From positions 1-40,316 of the forward strand of contig CAZSWS010000017.1 of assembly GCA_964610765.1 (NCBI GenBank): a DNA stretch of 40,316 bases, given 5' to 3'. The stretch comes from CAZSWS01 sp964610765 (lineage in GTDB: Bacteria > Bacteroidota > Bacteroidia > Bacteroidales > Tannerellaceae). The notes under the pieces were generated by a model. It searched no databases. It was not told where the DNA came from and saw only the letters and a list, made by a program, of their open reading frames with translations. Below are positions 8,078-15,738 of this stretch, piece after piece. The position numbers and the translations under genes were made by a program. Numbering within the stretch: the stretch's first letter is position 1; each line of letters begins with the position of its first letter.

Positions 8078-9157
8078 ATGAGTAACAACTATTGTGTAAT
8101 AATGAGTGGGGGAATCGGAAGCCGTTTTTGGCCTTTAAGCAGAGAAAGTTACCCCAAACAATTCCTTGATTTTTTTAGCTTAGGACGTTCACTTTTGCAA
8201 ATGACTTTTGATCGATTTGCAAAGATTATTCCTGAAGAAAATATTTTTATTGTTACGAATCAAAAGTATGCTGATTTAATAAAGAAACAACTTCCTCAAC
8301 TAAAGGAAGAACAAATTTTATTGGAACCTGATCGTCGTAACACAGCTCCAGCTATTGCATATGCTACGTATCATATAAAAGCGTGCAATCCGAATGCCAA
8401 CATCATTGTAGCGCCTTCAGATCATTTGATTTTCAGAGAAGATCTTTTTATACAAGACATACAAAAAGCACTTGCTTTCGTAGAAAATAATGACGCACTG
8501 GTTACATTAGGTGTTAAGCCTACTAGACCCGAAACAGGCTATGGATATATTCAAAACAGTGATACTCGTATAGGTGACTTTTGTAAAGTGAAAACATTTA
8601 CAGAAAAGCCCAATGAAGAAATGGCTAAGATATTCATGGATAGTGGAGAGTTTTTCTGGAACTCGGGGCTTTTTGTGTGGAAAGCAGATGTGATTATTGA
8701 AGCCTATCATAAATATTTGCCTGAAATAGCGAATTGCTTTGATCAAGGTATTGGGTTGTATAGTACACCCGATGAAAAGGCATTTATTGAAAAAAACTTC
8801 GCCTACTGCCACAGTATTTCTATTGATTATGGTGTGATGGAAAAAGCTGATAATGTGTATATGCTATGTGTAGAGTTTGGTTGGGCCGACTTAGGAACAT
8901 GGGGTGCATTACATGAAATGTCTCCTAAAGATGCAAATAATAATGCTGTGCTTAGTACGAAGGTACAGCTATATGAGAGTGAGGGTAATATTGTTTCATT
9001 AGATAACCCAAACAGATTGGCTATTATACAAGGACTGAATGATTACATTGTGGCCGAGTCCGGTAATGCCTTAATTATTTGCAAGAAAGATGAGGAGCAA
9101 CGTATAAAGCAGTTTGTTGCTGATGCGAAATTAAAACATGGTAAAAAGTATATGTAA
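8078..9157 (+). CDS. manC: Mannose-1-phosphate guanylyltransferase
   Basis: 359 residues, matching the single-domain GDP-mannose pyrophosphorylase form that lacks the fused phosphomannose isomerase. It makes GDP-mannose from mannose-1-phosphate and GTP in the cytoplasm, feeding GDP-fucose and mannose-containing surface glycans. The nucleotide-binding signature MSGGIGSRFWPLSRESYPKQ is at residues 9-28. The PSDHL metal motif is near 112 and the FTEKP sugar-phosphate motif near 172; EFFWNSGLFVW near 191 is another family hallmark. It is a single-gene unit closed by a strong terminator. No other nucleotide-sugar genes are adjacent. Confidence 0.92.
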   Translation: MSNNYCVIMSGGIGSRFWPLSRESYPKQFLDFFSLGRSLLQMTFDRFAKIIPEENIFIVTNQKYADLIKKQLPQLKEEQILLEPDRRNTAPAIAYATYHIKACNPNANIIVAPSDHLIFREDLFIQDIQKALAFVENNDALVTLGVKPTRPETGYGYIQNSDTRIGDFCKVKTFTEKPNEEMAKIFMDSGEFFWNSGLFVWKADVIIEAYHKYLPEIANCFDQGIGLYSTPDEKAFIEKNFAYCHSISIDYGVMEKADNVYMLCVEFGWADLGTWGALHEMSPKDANNNAVLSTKVQLYESEGNIVSLDNPNRLAIIQGLNDYIVAESGNALIICKKDEEQRIKQFVADAKLKHGKKYM

Positions 9158-9190
9158 AAGACCGATTTAACGGTTTGCCTGAAAATAATA

Positions 9191-9231
9191 GCGCCCGGAA
9201 AGAAGAATCTTCTTCCGGGCGCTGCTTTTTT
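9191..9231 (+). terminator. Strong Rho-independent terminator after manC
   Basis: A 10-bp GC-rich stem (9191-9200 with 9213-9222) is extended by a further 5 pairs after a single bulged A and is followed by a run of six T. It separates manC from the convergent DUF4377 lipoprotein gene, whose stop is at 9242. Confidence 0.9.
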
Positions 9232-9241
9232 GTAACAAGTA

Positions 9242-9667
9242 TTACTCTTCAGTTGCTTCTTCAGCAACAGTTTCTAAAAGCTTTTCAATTTCCTTCATCA
9301 CTTCCTCTTCAATTCCTTTAAGCATGTTTTCAGAAGTTTTTTCAGTTTTAGAAACTTCCTTTACTAAAGTGTATTTGATGGATGAAGCATCTGCCGGGAT
9401 GGGTTCTTCTAACGTTTCTTTTTTCACCTCCAATACATATTCATATCCGGGCTCATAGGTAAAACCATCGATTGTATTGTAAAAATAAGTCCATTCTTGT
9501 TCGTCACCTTCTTTCACTTGAAAAACTTCCATAGTGGTTGCTCCGGCATCAGCCAATCTTTTTTCAGAAGCAATAGTTAACTTTACGGTATCCGTCTTTT
9601 CTGTACATGAAGCAATAGTTATGATACCGATAATTGAAAATAGCAGCAAATAAATTTTCTTAGTCAT
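9242..9667 (-). CDS. DUF4377-type lipoprotein
   Basis: 141 residues. The signal peptide ends in a lipobox (A-S-C at about residues 19-21). The mature part follows the DUF4377 pattern: TIASEKR near 31, FQVKEGDEQEW near 49, then GFTYEPGYEYVLEVKKE and SSIKYTLVKEVSK. In other proteins the domain precedes an HslJ-like domain; here it stands alone. Two features are odd. The pair of cysteines usually seen between the SEKR and QVKE motifs is absent. After residue 108 there is an extra, strongly acidic helical tail (EEEVMKEIEKLLETVAEEAT). Function of the domain is unknown. The gene stands alone, convergent with manC. Confidence 0.8.
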   Translation of the reverse strand: MTKKIYLLLFSIIGIITIASCTEKTDTVKLTIASEKRLADAGATTMEVFQVKEGDEQEWTYFYNTIDGFTYEPGYEYVLEVKKETLEEPIPADASSIKYTLVKEVSKTEKTSENMLKGIEEEVMKEIEKLLETVAEEATEE

Positions 9668-9765
9668 TTTGATGTTTTTTATTAATAATTATTCGACCTC
9701 ACTATAACAACTGAGAAAGATTCTTGGTTTACGTGAAGTGCTTTTTATACGAAAATTTTAAGTAT

Positions 9766-11241
9766 TTACTTTTTTAGGGAGAATGTAACATCAATACCTT
9801 TATCTGTTTTAGCAAACTGACTTAGCTTGTATGAGTCTAAATGAACTTTTCCTTTGATAAACTCCGGAATATTATAAGACTTCATGAAGCTTTCATAAAA
9901 ATCAGGGTCTTTCTGAGGAAGTAAGAAAGGCTTGTCTGCTTGACCATTCGGATGGATATATGCAAAATAAGGCATGGTATATAGTCCATTTACACGCCGA
10001 CTGCTGAAAACAATCCATTTGCTATTACTGCTCCATGAATGATAGCTTTCAACGTCATTACTATTTGCTAAGCTTAAAGGATTAGACTCTTTGGTATGAA
10101 TATTTAGCATGTATAAGTCTGCATCTTTATGCCAAATAGAAAAGCCTCCGTATTCAGCCTCCGTATAAAGCAAAAATTGACCATCGGGAGAAACTCTGGG
10201 AAAAGACACACTCTTATTGGCTACCTCAGCATTGAATACAGTATCCACTTCAGTACCGAATTGACCTGTCGCCGGGTCGAAAGAGATAGCACACAAGCTA
10301 TATTTGACATCTTGAAATTGATTCGGCATTTCTACAGCTTTGGAAGAACAATAGTATAACGTCTTTCCGTCGGGCGAGAAAGTGGGGAAGGTTTCAAAAG
10401 CAGACTCTGAAAACAGCTGCGGACTAGTTATAATCAAATGCTTTTCAATATCATATACAACTACATCAGAGGAATCATCATATACCTCAACTCTATTTCT
10501 GTCATTCATATGGAAGCTTTGTTGTGTGATATTGGTAGAAAAAGCTACATACTTTCCGGAAGGATGCCATGAAGGATAAACCAATGCCGATATAGTCTGA
10601 GGTGTTTTAGTATTTAACTTTTCATATTTCCCATCTTGAATCAAATAAGTCCCAGGGTGTGTAGCACGCATATGAAAAAGCATATTCTCCGGATCTTGAT
10701 TGCAAAATGAATGGCAATTCATACAGTTACGACTAGTCATCTTATTTTCCAAGATAGGAGTCTCTTTGAAGTTCTCTAGATGACGTTGGTATATACCCAT
10801 CTGATTCCACAATTCATAGCCCGGCTCAATTAGTCGATAGGCCATATAAGGGTCTATAGAGTCAGAGGAGACTTTCCATGAGAAAGACTTATATTCGTTC
10901 CAGACCTTATCTTTTTGCACAAAGACTTTTACTTCTACATCTTTGCCTATAGCTGATTCCATTGTTTTTTTCCATTGACTTAAAGGAAAGATGATTTTAC
11001 CATTGTTTGTGGATACATGCATCCGTTGCTCATTAAAGCGAACTTCCACATATCCTTTCTTGCCTTCTAATAGTTTGAAGTTAAGAGGAGCTATGTTGGG
11101 AGGTATCGTAATATCTACATAGTCAGGAAAGATACTAGGCAACTCATTCACAGTAATGGCATCTTTAGGCTTATTCGAACAGGATATAAAAAGAATAAGT
11201 AAAGATGAAATAGTTAATATGATATGTATAAGATCTTTCAT
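9766..11241 (-). CDS. PD40 beta-propeller lipoprotein with a CXXCH motif
   Basis: 491 residues. A lipobox F18-I19-S20-C21 marks it as a lipoprotein. Residues 40-130 form a beta-rich N-terminal domain. C173-M-N-C176-H177 is a CXXCH motif, the signature for covalent haem c attachment, followed by C180. The second half is a TolB/WD40-like propeller with at least four PD40-type strands: WHPSGKYVAFSTN (about 225), FSPDGKTLYY (288), VSPDGQFLLYTEA (350) and WSSNSKWIVFSSRR (403). Whether haem is bound is not proved; one CXXCH can also be a metal or disulfide site, and no distal methionine ligand can be assigned. It starts 5 bp after the stop of the polytopic membrane gene, so the two are surely co-transcribed. 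Confidence 0.75.
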   Translation of the reverse strand: MKDLIHIILTISSLLILFISCSNKPKDAITVNELPSIFPDYVDITIPPNIAPLNFKLLEGKKGYVEVRFNEQRMHVSTNNGKIIFPLSQWKKTMESAIGKDVEVKVFVQKDKVWNEYKSFSWKVSSDSIDPYMAYRLIEPGYELWNQMGIYQRHLENFKETPILENKMTSRNCMNCHSFCNQDPENMLFHMRATHPGTYLIQDGKYEKLNTKTPQTISALVYPSWHPSGKYVAFSTNITQQSFHMNDRNRVEVYDDSSDVVVYDIEKHLIITSPQLFSESAFETFPTFSPDGKTLYYCSSKAVEMPNQFQDVKYSLCAISFDPATGQFGTEVDTVFNAEVANKSVSFPRVSPDGQFLLYTEAEYGGFSIWHKDADLYMLNIHTKESNPLSLANSNDVESYHSWSSNSKWIVFSSRRVNGLYTMPYFAYIHPNGQADKPFLLPQKDPDFYESFMKSYNIPEFIKGKVHLDSYKLSQFAKTDKGIDVTFSLKK

Positions 11242-11246
11242 AGCAA

Positions 11247-13025
11247 TTAGTTAAATATATAATAAAACCAGTAGGTTGTTCCAAAAGAGCGATTTAAAAG
11301 TCCGGGTAATGAAGACGGATTATTTCTGTATGCTAAAAGAGGTTTTTTAAATTCGGTAAACTGCTTAACTATAGATTCAGGGATGTCAAATCTTTTCCAA
11401 TAAGCTGTATCCATTTCGGCTATAATAAAAATGGCTTCTTGGAATGACTTGGGCAATTGAGGTAATACAGGTGTGCCATAGTATGTTTCAATTAGTTGCT
11501 TAAAACTCCCTATGTCTTTCATTAATAGGTAAGATACGCCTAACACTTCGATAGCACTTTGATTGTTGGGATTTGCTTGTGCTATTCTTTGTAGTTCTTC
11601 GGGTATATGTATGCCGGCCAGCATATTGCTTTCAACTAAGCACTTACGCTTTTCCCCAAGTAAACTGTCACTTTCAATGGCTTCATCATTGTATAAGAAC
11701 TTTTGATGCACTTCTGCCCACTTGGCATAGAATAATGTTTTACTAAACAAGTTGAGGTATTTTTCAGCAACGGGATAGCTTCCATAAATAAGATTTGATT
11801 GAATCATCCGCTGCAAAGTTCTTGGTCCCATACTACCTGGAATCGCTAAATTTCCTTCAAAGGCCATTTCTAAAGAAAGAGCTATGTTGCCGGTTGCAAA
11901 GTGGAAATCACTTAACACAATAGAAGAAGTTACAGTTTTATTCCACGGAAGTAATAATCCTTCAATACCTTTCTGATGAAAACTAAATGCCTTATCGGCT
12001 AACTCACCTTTTTCAATAAATGCTATGTTTATGTAAGCCAAATAAAGTAAATTGTTAGAAGCTTTAGGGTCATTACCCATATAGCTGATTAGTTGATCCC
12101 AGTTTTCTTCTCGTGCATAATAGTCAAGCCGCTGAAATTTAAGTGCTGCCTTATCCATTAATTTAGTGATGCTTAGATGAGCTATAAGTAGAACAGCTAC
12201 CACTTGTACACCTTGTCCCAAATATAGTTTCCAGCCTTTATAATTGTTTTTAAAAGGTGAAAAAGCTGAAACCAAAATAGTAATAGGGAGTGCAATCCAT
12301 GATGCATAAATAAGTGTGGGAGCATCTAACATGGAATGGTAGTACATGTCGGGTAAAAAAGCAAATTTAAACTCACTGATAAATCCGTAGCGGACACTAA
12401 GGTAGCACAAGAAAGAGACAGTAAGTAAAGGAATTGTAAACCAATAAAATTGCTTAGGATTCTTAATTAGTTCAATGCAAATAATGGAAAGGGCAAAAAG
12501 TATAGCGATTGATCCGGCTAGCCAAAATAATAAAATAGAACTAAGGAGTGCATATAAAAGTTTGAATCGTTGTTGTTTGAATAAAAAGAATACTTGTAGG
12601 CTTATTAACATAATGCAATAAGCTACAGTGCCTTGTAAAGTGTAATTCAAATCAGCTTGGATGGCTGCTAGAAAAATAGCAGGAAGTACATATAGGAAAA
12701 ATAAAACAGGATGATTAGAACTCTTTTTCAGAATAAAACGAGTTTGTATACAAATAATAGTCAATAAAAGTGCCGTAATAAAAGCACCGGCATAGGGGAG
12801 AATAAAGAATTGAACTAAAAAGCTACTTACATAAGCAGCTACTCCTCCCACAGGAAGAATTGTACTATATAAGTAGTCAGACGAAAATATAAACAATTGG
12901 AGTTGCTCGATATAGTAGAACTGATACTTAAAAACTAGTTCAAACAGAATAAATAGAGCTAAAAAAACACTGCCAGCTAGTAAGGGTATTTTAAACTTTA
13001 TCATATATAGTATCTTTTTAAGCAA
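11247..13025 (-). CDS. Polytopic membrane protein with C-terminal soluble domain (DUF6057-like)
   Basis: 592 residues. The first half contains roughly ten or more hydrophobic helices (from about 14 to 300). The second half (about 305-592) is soluble and helical with spaced Ala/Leu/Tyr pairs resembling TPR-like repeats. I assign it tentatively to DUF6057, a Bacteroidota membrane family of unknown function; the assignment is from memory of length and layout. No transporter, glycosyltransferase or kinase motif is recognised. The N-terminal half resembles the general layout of membrane proteins with periplasmic helical repeats. It lies 22 bp downstream of the CDF gene and 5 bp upstream of the CXXCH propeller lipoprotein, so the three probably form one operon. 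Confidence 0.7.
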   Translation of the reverse strand: MLKKILYMIKFKIPLLAGSVFLALFILFELVFKYQFYYIEQLQLFIFSSDYLYSTILPVGGVAAYVSSFLVQFFILPYAGAFITALLLTIICIQTRFILKKSSNHPVLFFLYVLPAIFLAAIQADLNYTLQGTVAYCIMLISLQVFFLFKQQRFKLLYALLSSILLFWLAGSIAILFALSIICIELIKNPKQFYWFTIPLLTVSFLCYLSVRYGFISEFKFAFLPDMYYHSMLDAPTLIYASWIALPITILVSAFSPFKNNYKGWKLYLGQGVQVVAVLLIAHLSITKLMDKAALKFQRLDYYAREENWDQLISYMGNDPKASNNLLYLAYINIAFIEKGELADKAFSFHQKGIEGLLLPWNKTVTSSIVLSDFHFATGNIALSLEMAFEGNLAIPGSMGPRTLQRMIQSNLIYGSYPVAEKYLNLFSKTLFYAKWAEVHQKFLYNDEAIESDSLLGEKRKCLVESNMLAGIHIPEELQRIAQANPNNQSAIEVLGVSYLLMKDIGSFKQLIETYYGTPVLPQLPKSFQEAIFIIAEMDTAYWKRFDIPESIVKQFTEFKKPLLAYRNNPSSLPGLLNRSFGTTYWFYYIFN

Positions 13026-13047
13026 AATGCTAATTAATAGAATATGC

Positions 13048-13974
13048 TTACATGGATGGGTCTACGCCAAACTTTTCAGGCGAGTGAGTTATGCCTGAGG
13101 GCTCAACATGTACCATAATATCATATACGTTTTCAATCGTTTTTTTTATTTCTTTCTCAACATTATTAGCAATCTCATGTGCTTTATACAGACTTATATT
13201 TCCATCAGCCTCAATATCTAAAGAGATAATAATAAGACTGCCTATCAATCTTGTTCGAACACGATGTGGCCTATATGCACCCGGAACACGCTGTACGGCA
13301 TCAAAAATCTTATCATAAATAGTCATGTCTTTTACTCCATCCATTAGCTCTACATTCGTTTCAATAAAGATACTAATGGCTGATTTAACTATAAAGATAC
13401 TGATTATTAACCCGGTGATAGCATCCAGAATAGGAAGTTTAAGTATAAAAGTAAAGAAAAGACCGATGAGTACTCCTACAGAGATGTAAACATCATTCCT
13501 CATATTCACAGCATTAGCTATCAGCATGGAGCTTTTAATCTTTTTACCCTGTTTATGTTGATAGACAGACAGCCCTAACTTAGCAAAAATCGAAAACACC
13601 GTAACATATACAGCAAGCATAGTAGGCATAACTTTCTCTTCACCAGAGAAGATGCGTTGAATCGATATTACAAAGAGTTGCATTCCGGCATAGAAAATAA
13701 TCAAAGATAAGATCTTAGTCGCTATGCCTTCCGCTTTTTCATAACCATATACATATTTCTTACTGGGTGGTTTTTTTACAATCGAAGCAGTAATCACCAT
13801 AATGATTGAGATAATTACATCGGTAGCAGAATCAATCCCATCACTTACTACAGCTAAACTACCGGATAAAAAACCAATAAATATTTTTGCAAGTGAGAGA
13901 ACTAGATTGCCAATTGTGCTAACCCAAGAGGTGAAGTATAAAATATGTTCTTTTTCTTTCTTAAGCTGATTCAT
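13048..13974 (-). CDS. Cation diffusion facilitator (CDF) metal exporter
   Basis: 308-residue inner-membrane divalent metal/proton antiporter. About six transmembrane helices occupy residues 15-205. The helix II metal site is visible as SDGIDSATD (about 43-51, D44 and D47 spaced by three) and the helix V site as NAVNMRNDVYIS (about 154-165, N/D pair). The cytoplasmic C-terminal domain (about 212-295) contains the HRVRTRLIGSLIIISLDIEAD strand and the terminal VHVEP metal-binding motif. The D/N arrangement suggests iron, manganese or zinc; the metal cannot be fixed. It begins 31 bp after a good -7 promoter box and heads the probable operon with the DUF6057-like and CXXCH lipoprotein genes. Confidence 0.9.
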   Translation of the reverse strand: MNQLKKEKEHILYFTSWVSTIGNLVLSLAKIFIGFLSGSLAVVSDGIDSATDVIISIIMVITASIVKKPPSKKYVYGYEKAEGIATKILSLIIFYAGMQLFVISIQRIFSGEEKVMPTMLAVYVTVFSIFAKLGLSVYQHKQGKKIKSSMLIANAVNMRNDVYISVGVLIGLFFTFILKLPILDAITGLIISIFIVKSAISIFIETNVELMDGVKDMTIYDKIFDAVQRVPGAYRPHRVRTRLIGSLIIISLDIEADGNISLYKAHEIANNVEKEIKKTIENVYDIMVHVEPSGITHSPEKFGVDPSM

Positions 13975-13997
13975 TAATGCTATTCTTATCGTTAATT

Positions 13998-14053
13998 AAG
14001 GGCTCAAAAATACAAAGAAACTATTTAATAATCAGGTAATCTTTGTGAGCCTT
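13998..14053. repeat. Interrupted inverted repeat over the CDF promoter
   Basis: AAGGGCTCA (13998-14006) pairs with TGAGCCTT (14046-14053) apart from one bulged G. CAAAG (14013-14017) pairs with CTTTG (14041-14045). The dyad encloses the CDF -7 element. It may be an operator, or a terminator for the DUF3037 gene that ends at 14090, although neither side has a proper T run. Confidence 0.4.
14005..14012 (-). promoter_or_regulatory. -7 promoter element for the CDF operon
   Basis: On the minus strand the sequence reads TATTTTTG, a full TAnnTTTG match, 31 bases before the CDF ATG. No convincing -33 box is seen. The element sits inside an interrupted inverted repeat (13998-14053). Confidence 0.5.
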
Positions 14054-14089
14054 CTTAAAAGAGGGAGTATATGTTAAGCTTTAAAAGGT

Positions 14090-14464
14090 TTATAGGACTA
14101 GTTCTTTAAACAGTTTTTTGAGAGTCTGATTTAAGTCGACCGAAAAACCTGGATGAGGCCTAGAGGTTTGAATACATGAGCTTTTCACAGCGGTAATCCA
14201 CCTGAAACGTTCCGGTATATCAAAAAGAGCAATTTCACCACCACTTGCTAATCCTTTACATATTTTCTCAAAAGAAATTAGATAGCGTTCAATCAATTCA
14301 AAATCTATATCATCAGAGAAAAGGGTGAGCTTTTCTTTATTGATATAGTATTTAATCCCAATGTATTGCTCTTTTTTAGAAAAGATAATGACGCCTACAT
14401 TGATGAACTCCTCGCGCTCAATCTTAGGAACAACGCGAATAACAGCATATTCATATAAGTGCAT
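14090..14464 (-). CDS. DUF3037 protein, partner of the HipA-like kinase
   Basis: 124 residues when started at the ATG at 14464 (opening MHLYEYAVIRVVP); a longer form from 14485 adds seven unlikely residues. The pattern YAVIRVVPKIEREEFINVGV near the start is the DUF3037 signature, as I recall the family. The rest is an alpha/beta domain with no visible catalytic motif. The gene overlaps the end of the HipA-like gene by 14 bp, which implies translational coupling. DUF3037 genes are often found directly next to HipA-like genes in unrelated bacteria, so a joint function is likely, though none is known to me. It may be an accessory, regulatory or substrate protein for the kinase. Confidence 0.85.
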   Translation of the reverse strand: MHLYEYAVIRVVPKIEREEFINVGVIIFSKKEQYIGIKYYINKEKLTLFSDDIDFELIERYLISFEKICKGLASGGEIALFDIPERFRWITAVKSSCIQTSRPHPGFSVDLNQTLKKLFKELVL

Positions 14465-15239
14465 TCCTTGCATTTTGCGCTTCATTTATAAAAAGTTGAG
14501 AATGGTCTCTCCTGATTCTTAAAAACTGCTTATATACCTCTCGAATCTCAGCCACTGAAAGTTCCGGACTATTCCAGTTTAGCCAGTCTTCCGGAAGCAT
14601 ATTCACAAGCTTTTCTATGGTTTCGTCATTCATCAAAGCAGTGTACTGCTTATCCACTTCCTCCAATTCACTGGCGTAAGGGAGTAGTACATGGTCTTTG
14701 ACGTAGGGGAAAGGACTTAATGCTGATTTTTCCCAGTTACTCCATGTATGGTGAAAATAAAAAGAAGCCCCATGATCAATTAACCATAGTTCATGATGAA
14801 ACATCAGCATATTTGTGTTTTTAACTGTACGGTCAATATTGGTGATGTAGGCATCTAACCATACAATTTTTGATGCAAGTAGCGGATCAATCTCAATAGC
14901 AACCGGGTCGAAAGTATATGCAGGAGATAAAAAGTGAAGCCCCATATTGAGTCCTTGACTAGCCTGAAGTAAATCTTGAATCTCTTCATCCCCTTCAGTT
15001 CGTCCAAAGGCTTCATCTAGATAGATAAACACCAATTCCGGCATGTTCAATCCCAGGTGATGTGCGATCAAACCTCCTAATAGTTCAGAAACCAATACTT
15101 TTGTACCATGTCCTGAGCCTCTGAATTTAACTACGTATTTATAATCATCATCTGCTTCAGCCAACGCCGGCAGAGAACCCCCTTCACGTAAGGGAGTGAT
15201 GTATCTAATAACATTTACTGTTCGTAAATCCATATTCAA
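14451..15239 (-). CDS. HipA-like kinase
   Basis: 262 residues, much shorter than true HipA (about 440), consisting of the kinase-like fold alone. Visible elements are the ATP-site lysine in YVVKF (K38), the helix-C glutamate region (SELLGG, E52), the catalytic loop NIDRTVKNTN (D136, N141/N143) and the metal-binding IDHG (D155). These match the HipA/CtkA type of Ser/Thr kinase, so activity is plausible. The N-terminal HipA_N domain is missing. No HipB-like helix-turn-helix gene is present on either side, which argues against an ordinary HipBA toxin-antitoxin. The neighbour downstream is DUF3037, overlapping by 14 bp. The target protein is unknown. The start could instead be M3 (15233). Confidence 0.85.
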   Translation of the reverse strand: MNMDLRTVNVIRYITPLREGGSLPALAEADDDYKYVVKFRGSGHGTKVLVSELLGGLIAHHLGLNMPELVFIYLDEAFGRTEGDEEIQDLLQASQGLNMGLHFLSPAYTFDPVAIEIDPLLASKIVWLDAYITNIDRTVKNTNMLMFHHELWLIDHGASFYFHHTWSNWEKSALSPFPYVKDHVLLPYASELEEVDKQYTALMNDETIEKLVNMLPEDWLNWNSPELSVAEIREVYKQFLRIRRDHSQLFINEAQNARNALI

Positions 15240-15313
15240 TCGTATATTTCTAAATGGAATATATCATTCAACTACTTTTAACTGGTCGAATTGACAAGTA
15301 AAGATAATGCTTT

Positions 15314-15350
15314 TTAGCAACTACTGACTTATTTCAGTGAGTTGCTAAAG
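15314..15350. terminator. Strong hairpin between the HipA-like gene and the kinase remnant
   Basis: A 15-bp stem (15314-15328 with 15335-15350, one bulged G at 15340) encloses a 6-base loop. It lies just after the stop of the histidine kinase remnant on the minus strand, so it may be the old terminator of that gene. A clear T run is missing on both strands, so it may instead be an mRNA structure. Confidence 0.4.
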
Positions 15351-15364
15351 TGTTTCCATTGTAT

Positions 15365-15606
15365 TTATGATAGATAAATATCAAAAATAGTCCATTCATT
15401 GTCTGAGTAGAAATCAAACTTACACTGGTGATTTAAAAGCACCTCACGTACAAACATGAGTCCTACCCCTTGTCCATCAGCTTTGGTGCTATAAAACGGA
15501 GTAAATAGATTCTGTATGATATCATCAGATAGGAGAGGTCCATTATTTTCGACCGTTAGTCTTAGCGGGTTTTCTTTCACCTTGATGCGTATGATTTTAA
15601 GACAAT
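15365..15606 (-). pseudogene. Sensor histidine kinase remnant (C-terminal ATPase end)
   Basis: About 80 codons match only the end of a histidine kinase HATPase domain. LTVENNGP is the D/N-G1 region, FTPFYSTKADGQGVGLMFVRE is the F and G2 boxes, and the final beta strands end in FDIYLS. The dimerisation domain, phospho-accepting histidine and N box are absent, because pyrB and its promoter occupy the DNA where they would be. Just upstream of the recognisable part another frame reads EPHIVLK, which resembles the NPHI strand of such kinases, so a frameshift near 15590 is likely in addition to the large deletion. The open frame extends to 15688, but that upper part shows no family similarity. No response regulator is nearby. 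Confidence 0.65.
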
Positions 15607-15706
15607 ATGGGGTTCTACTGAAAAGGGTTTGTTTTCGCAGGTGATGTTTTTTTGATTTAAAAGCTAATAACGACTTTTTATCGTTCAAAAAGTAGACTTT
15701 TTACTG

Positions 15707-15714
15707 TATATTTG
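15707..15714 (+). promoter_or_regulatory. -7 promoter element for pyrB
   Basis: TATATTTG, a full match to the Bacteroidota -7 box, 24 bases before the pyrB ATG at 15739. It covers the TTG at 15712, which therefore cannot be the start codon. A -33 box is weak (GTTC near 15683). Confidence 0.6.
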
Positions 15715-15738
15715 TCACAATTGAAAGTAAAAGCTAAA

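Noticed and set aside
7894..8088. 64-residue minus-strand ORF in the spacer before manC
   Set aside because: It overlaps the manC start, has no family pattern, and its amino-acid make-up looks like random AT-rich translation.
14090..15239. Classical HipBA toxin-antitoxin
   Set aside because: No HTH antitoxin gene is present and the kinase is far shorter than HipA with no HipA_N domain.
15607..15688. Upper part of the open frame leading into the kinase remnant
   Set aside because: It is open but has no kinase similarity, and another frame holds the more family-like EPHIVLK; a full gene from 15688 is not supported.
15712..15738. TTG start for pyrB
   Set aside because: The codon lies inside the TATATTTG box; the family begins at the ATG at 15739.
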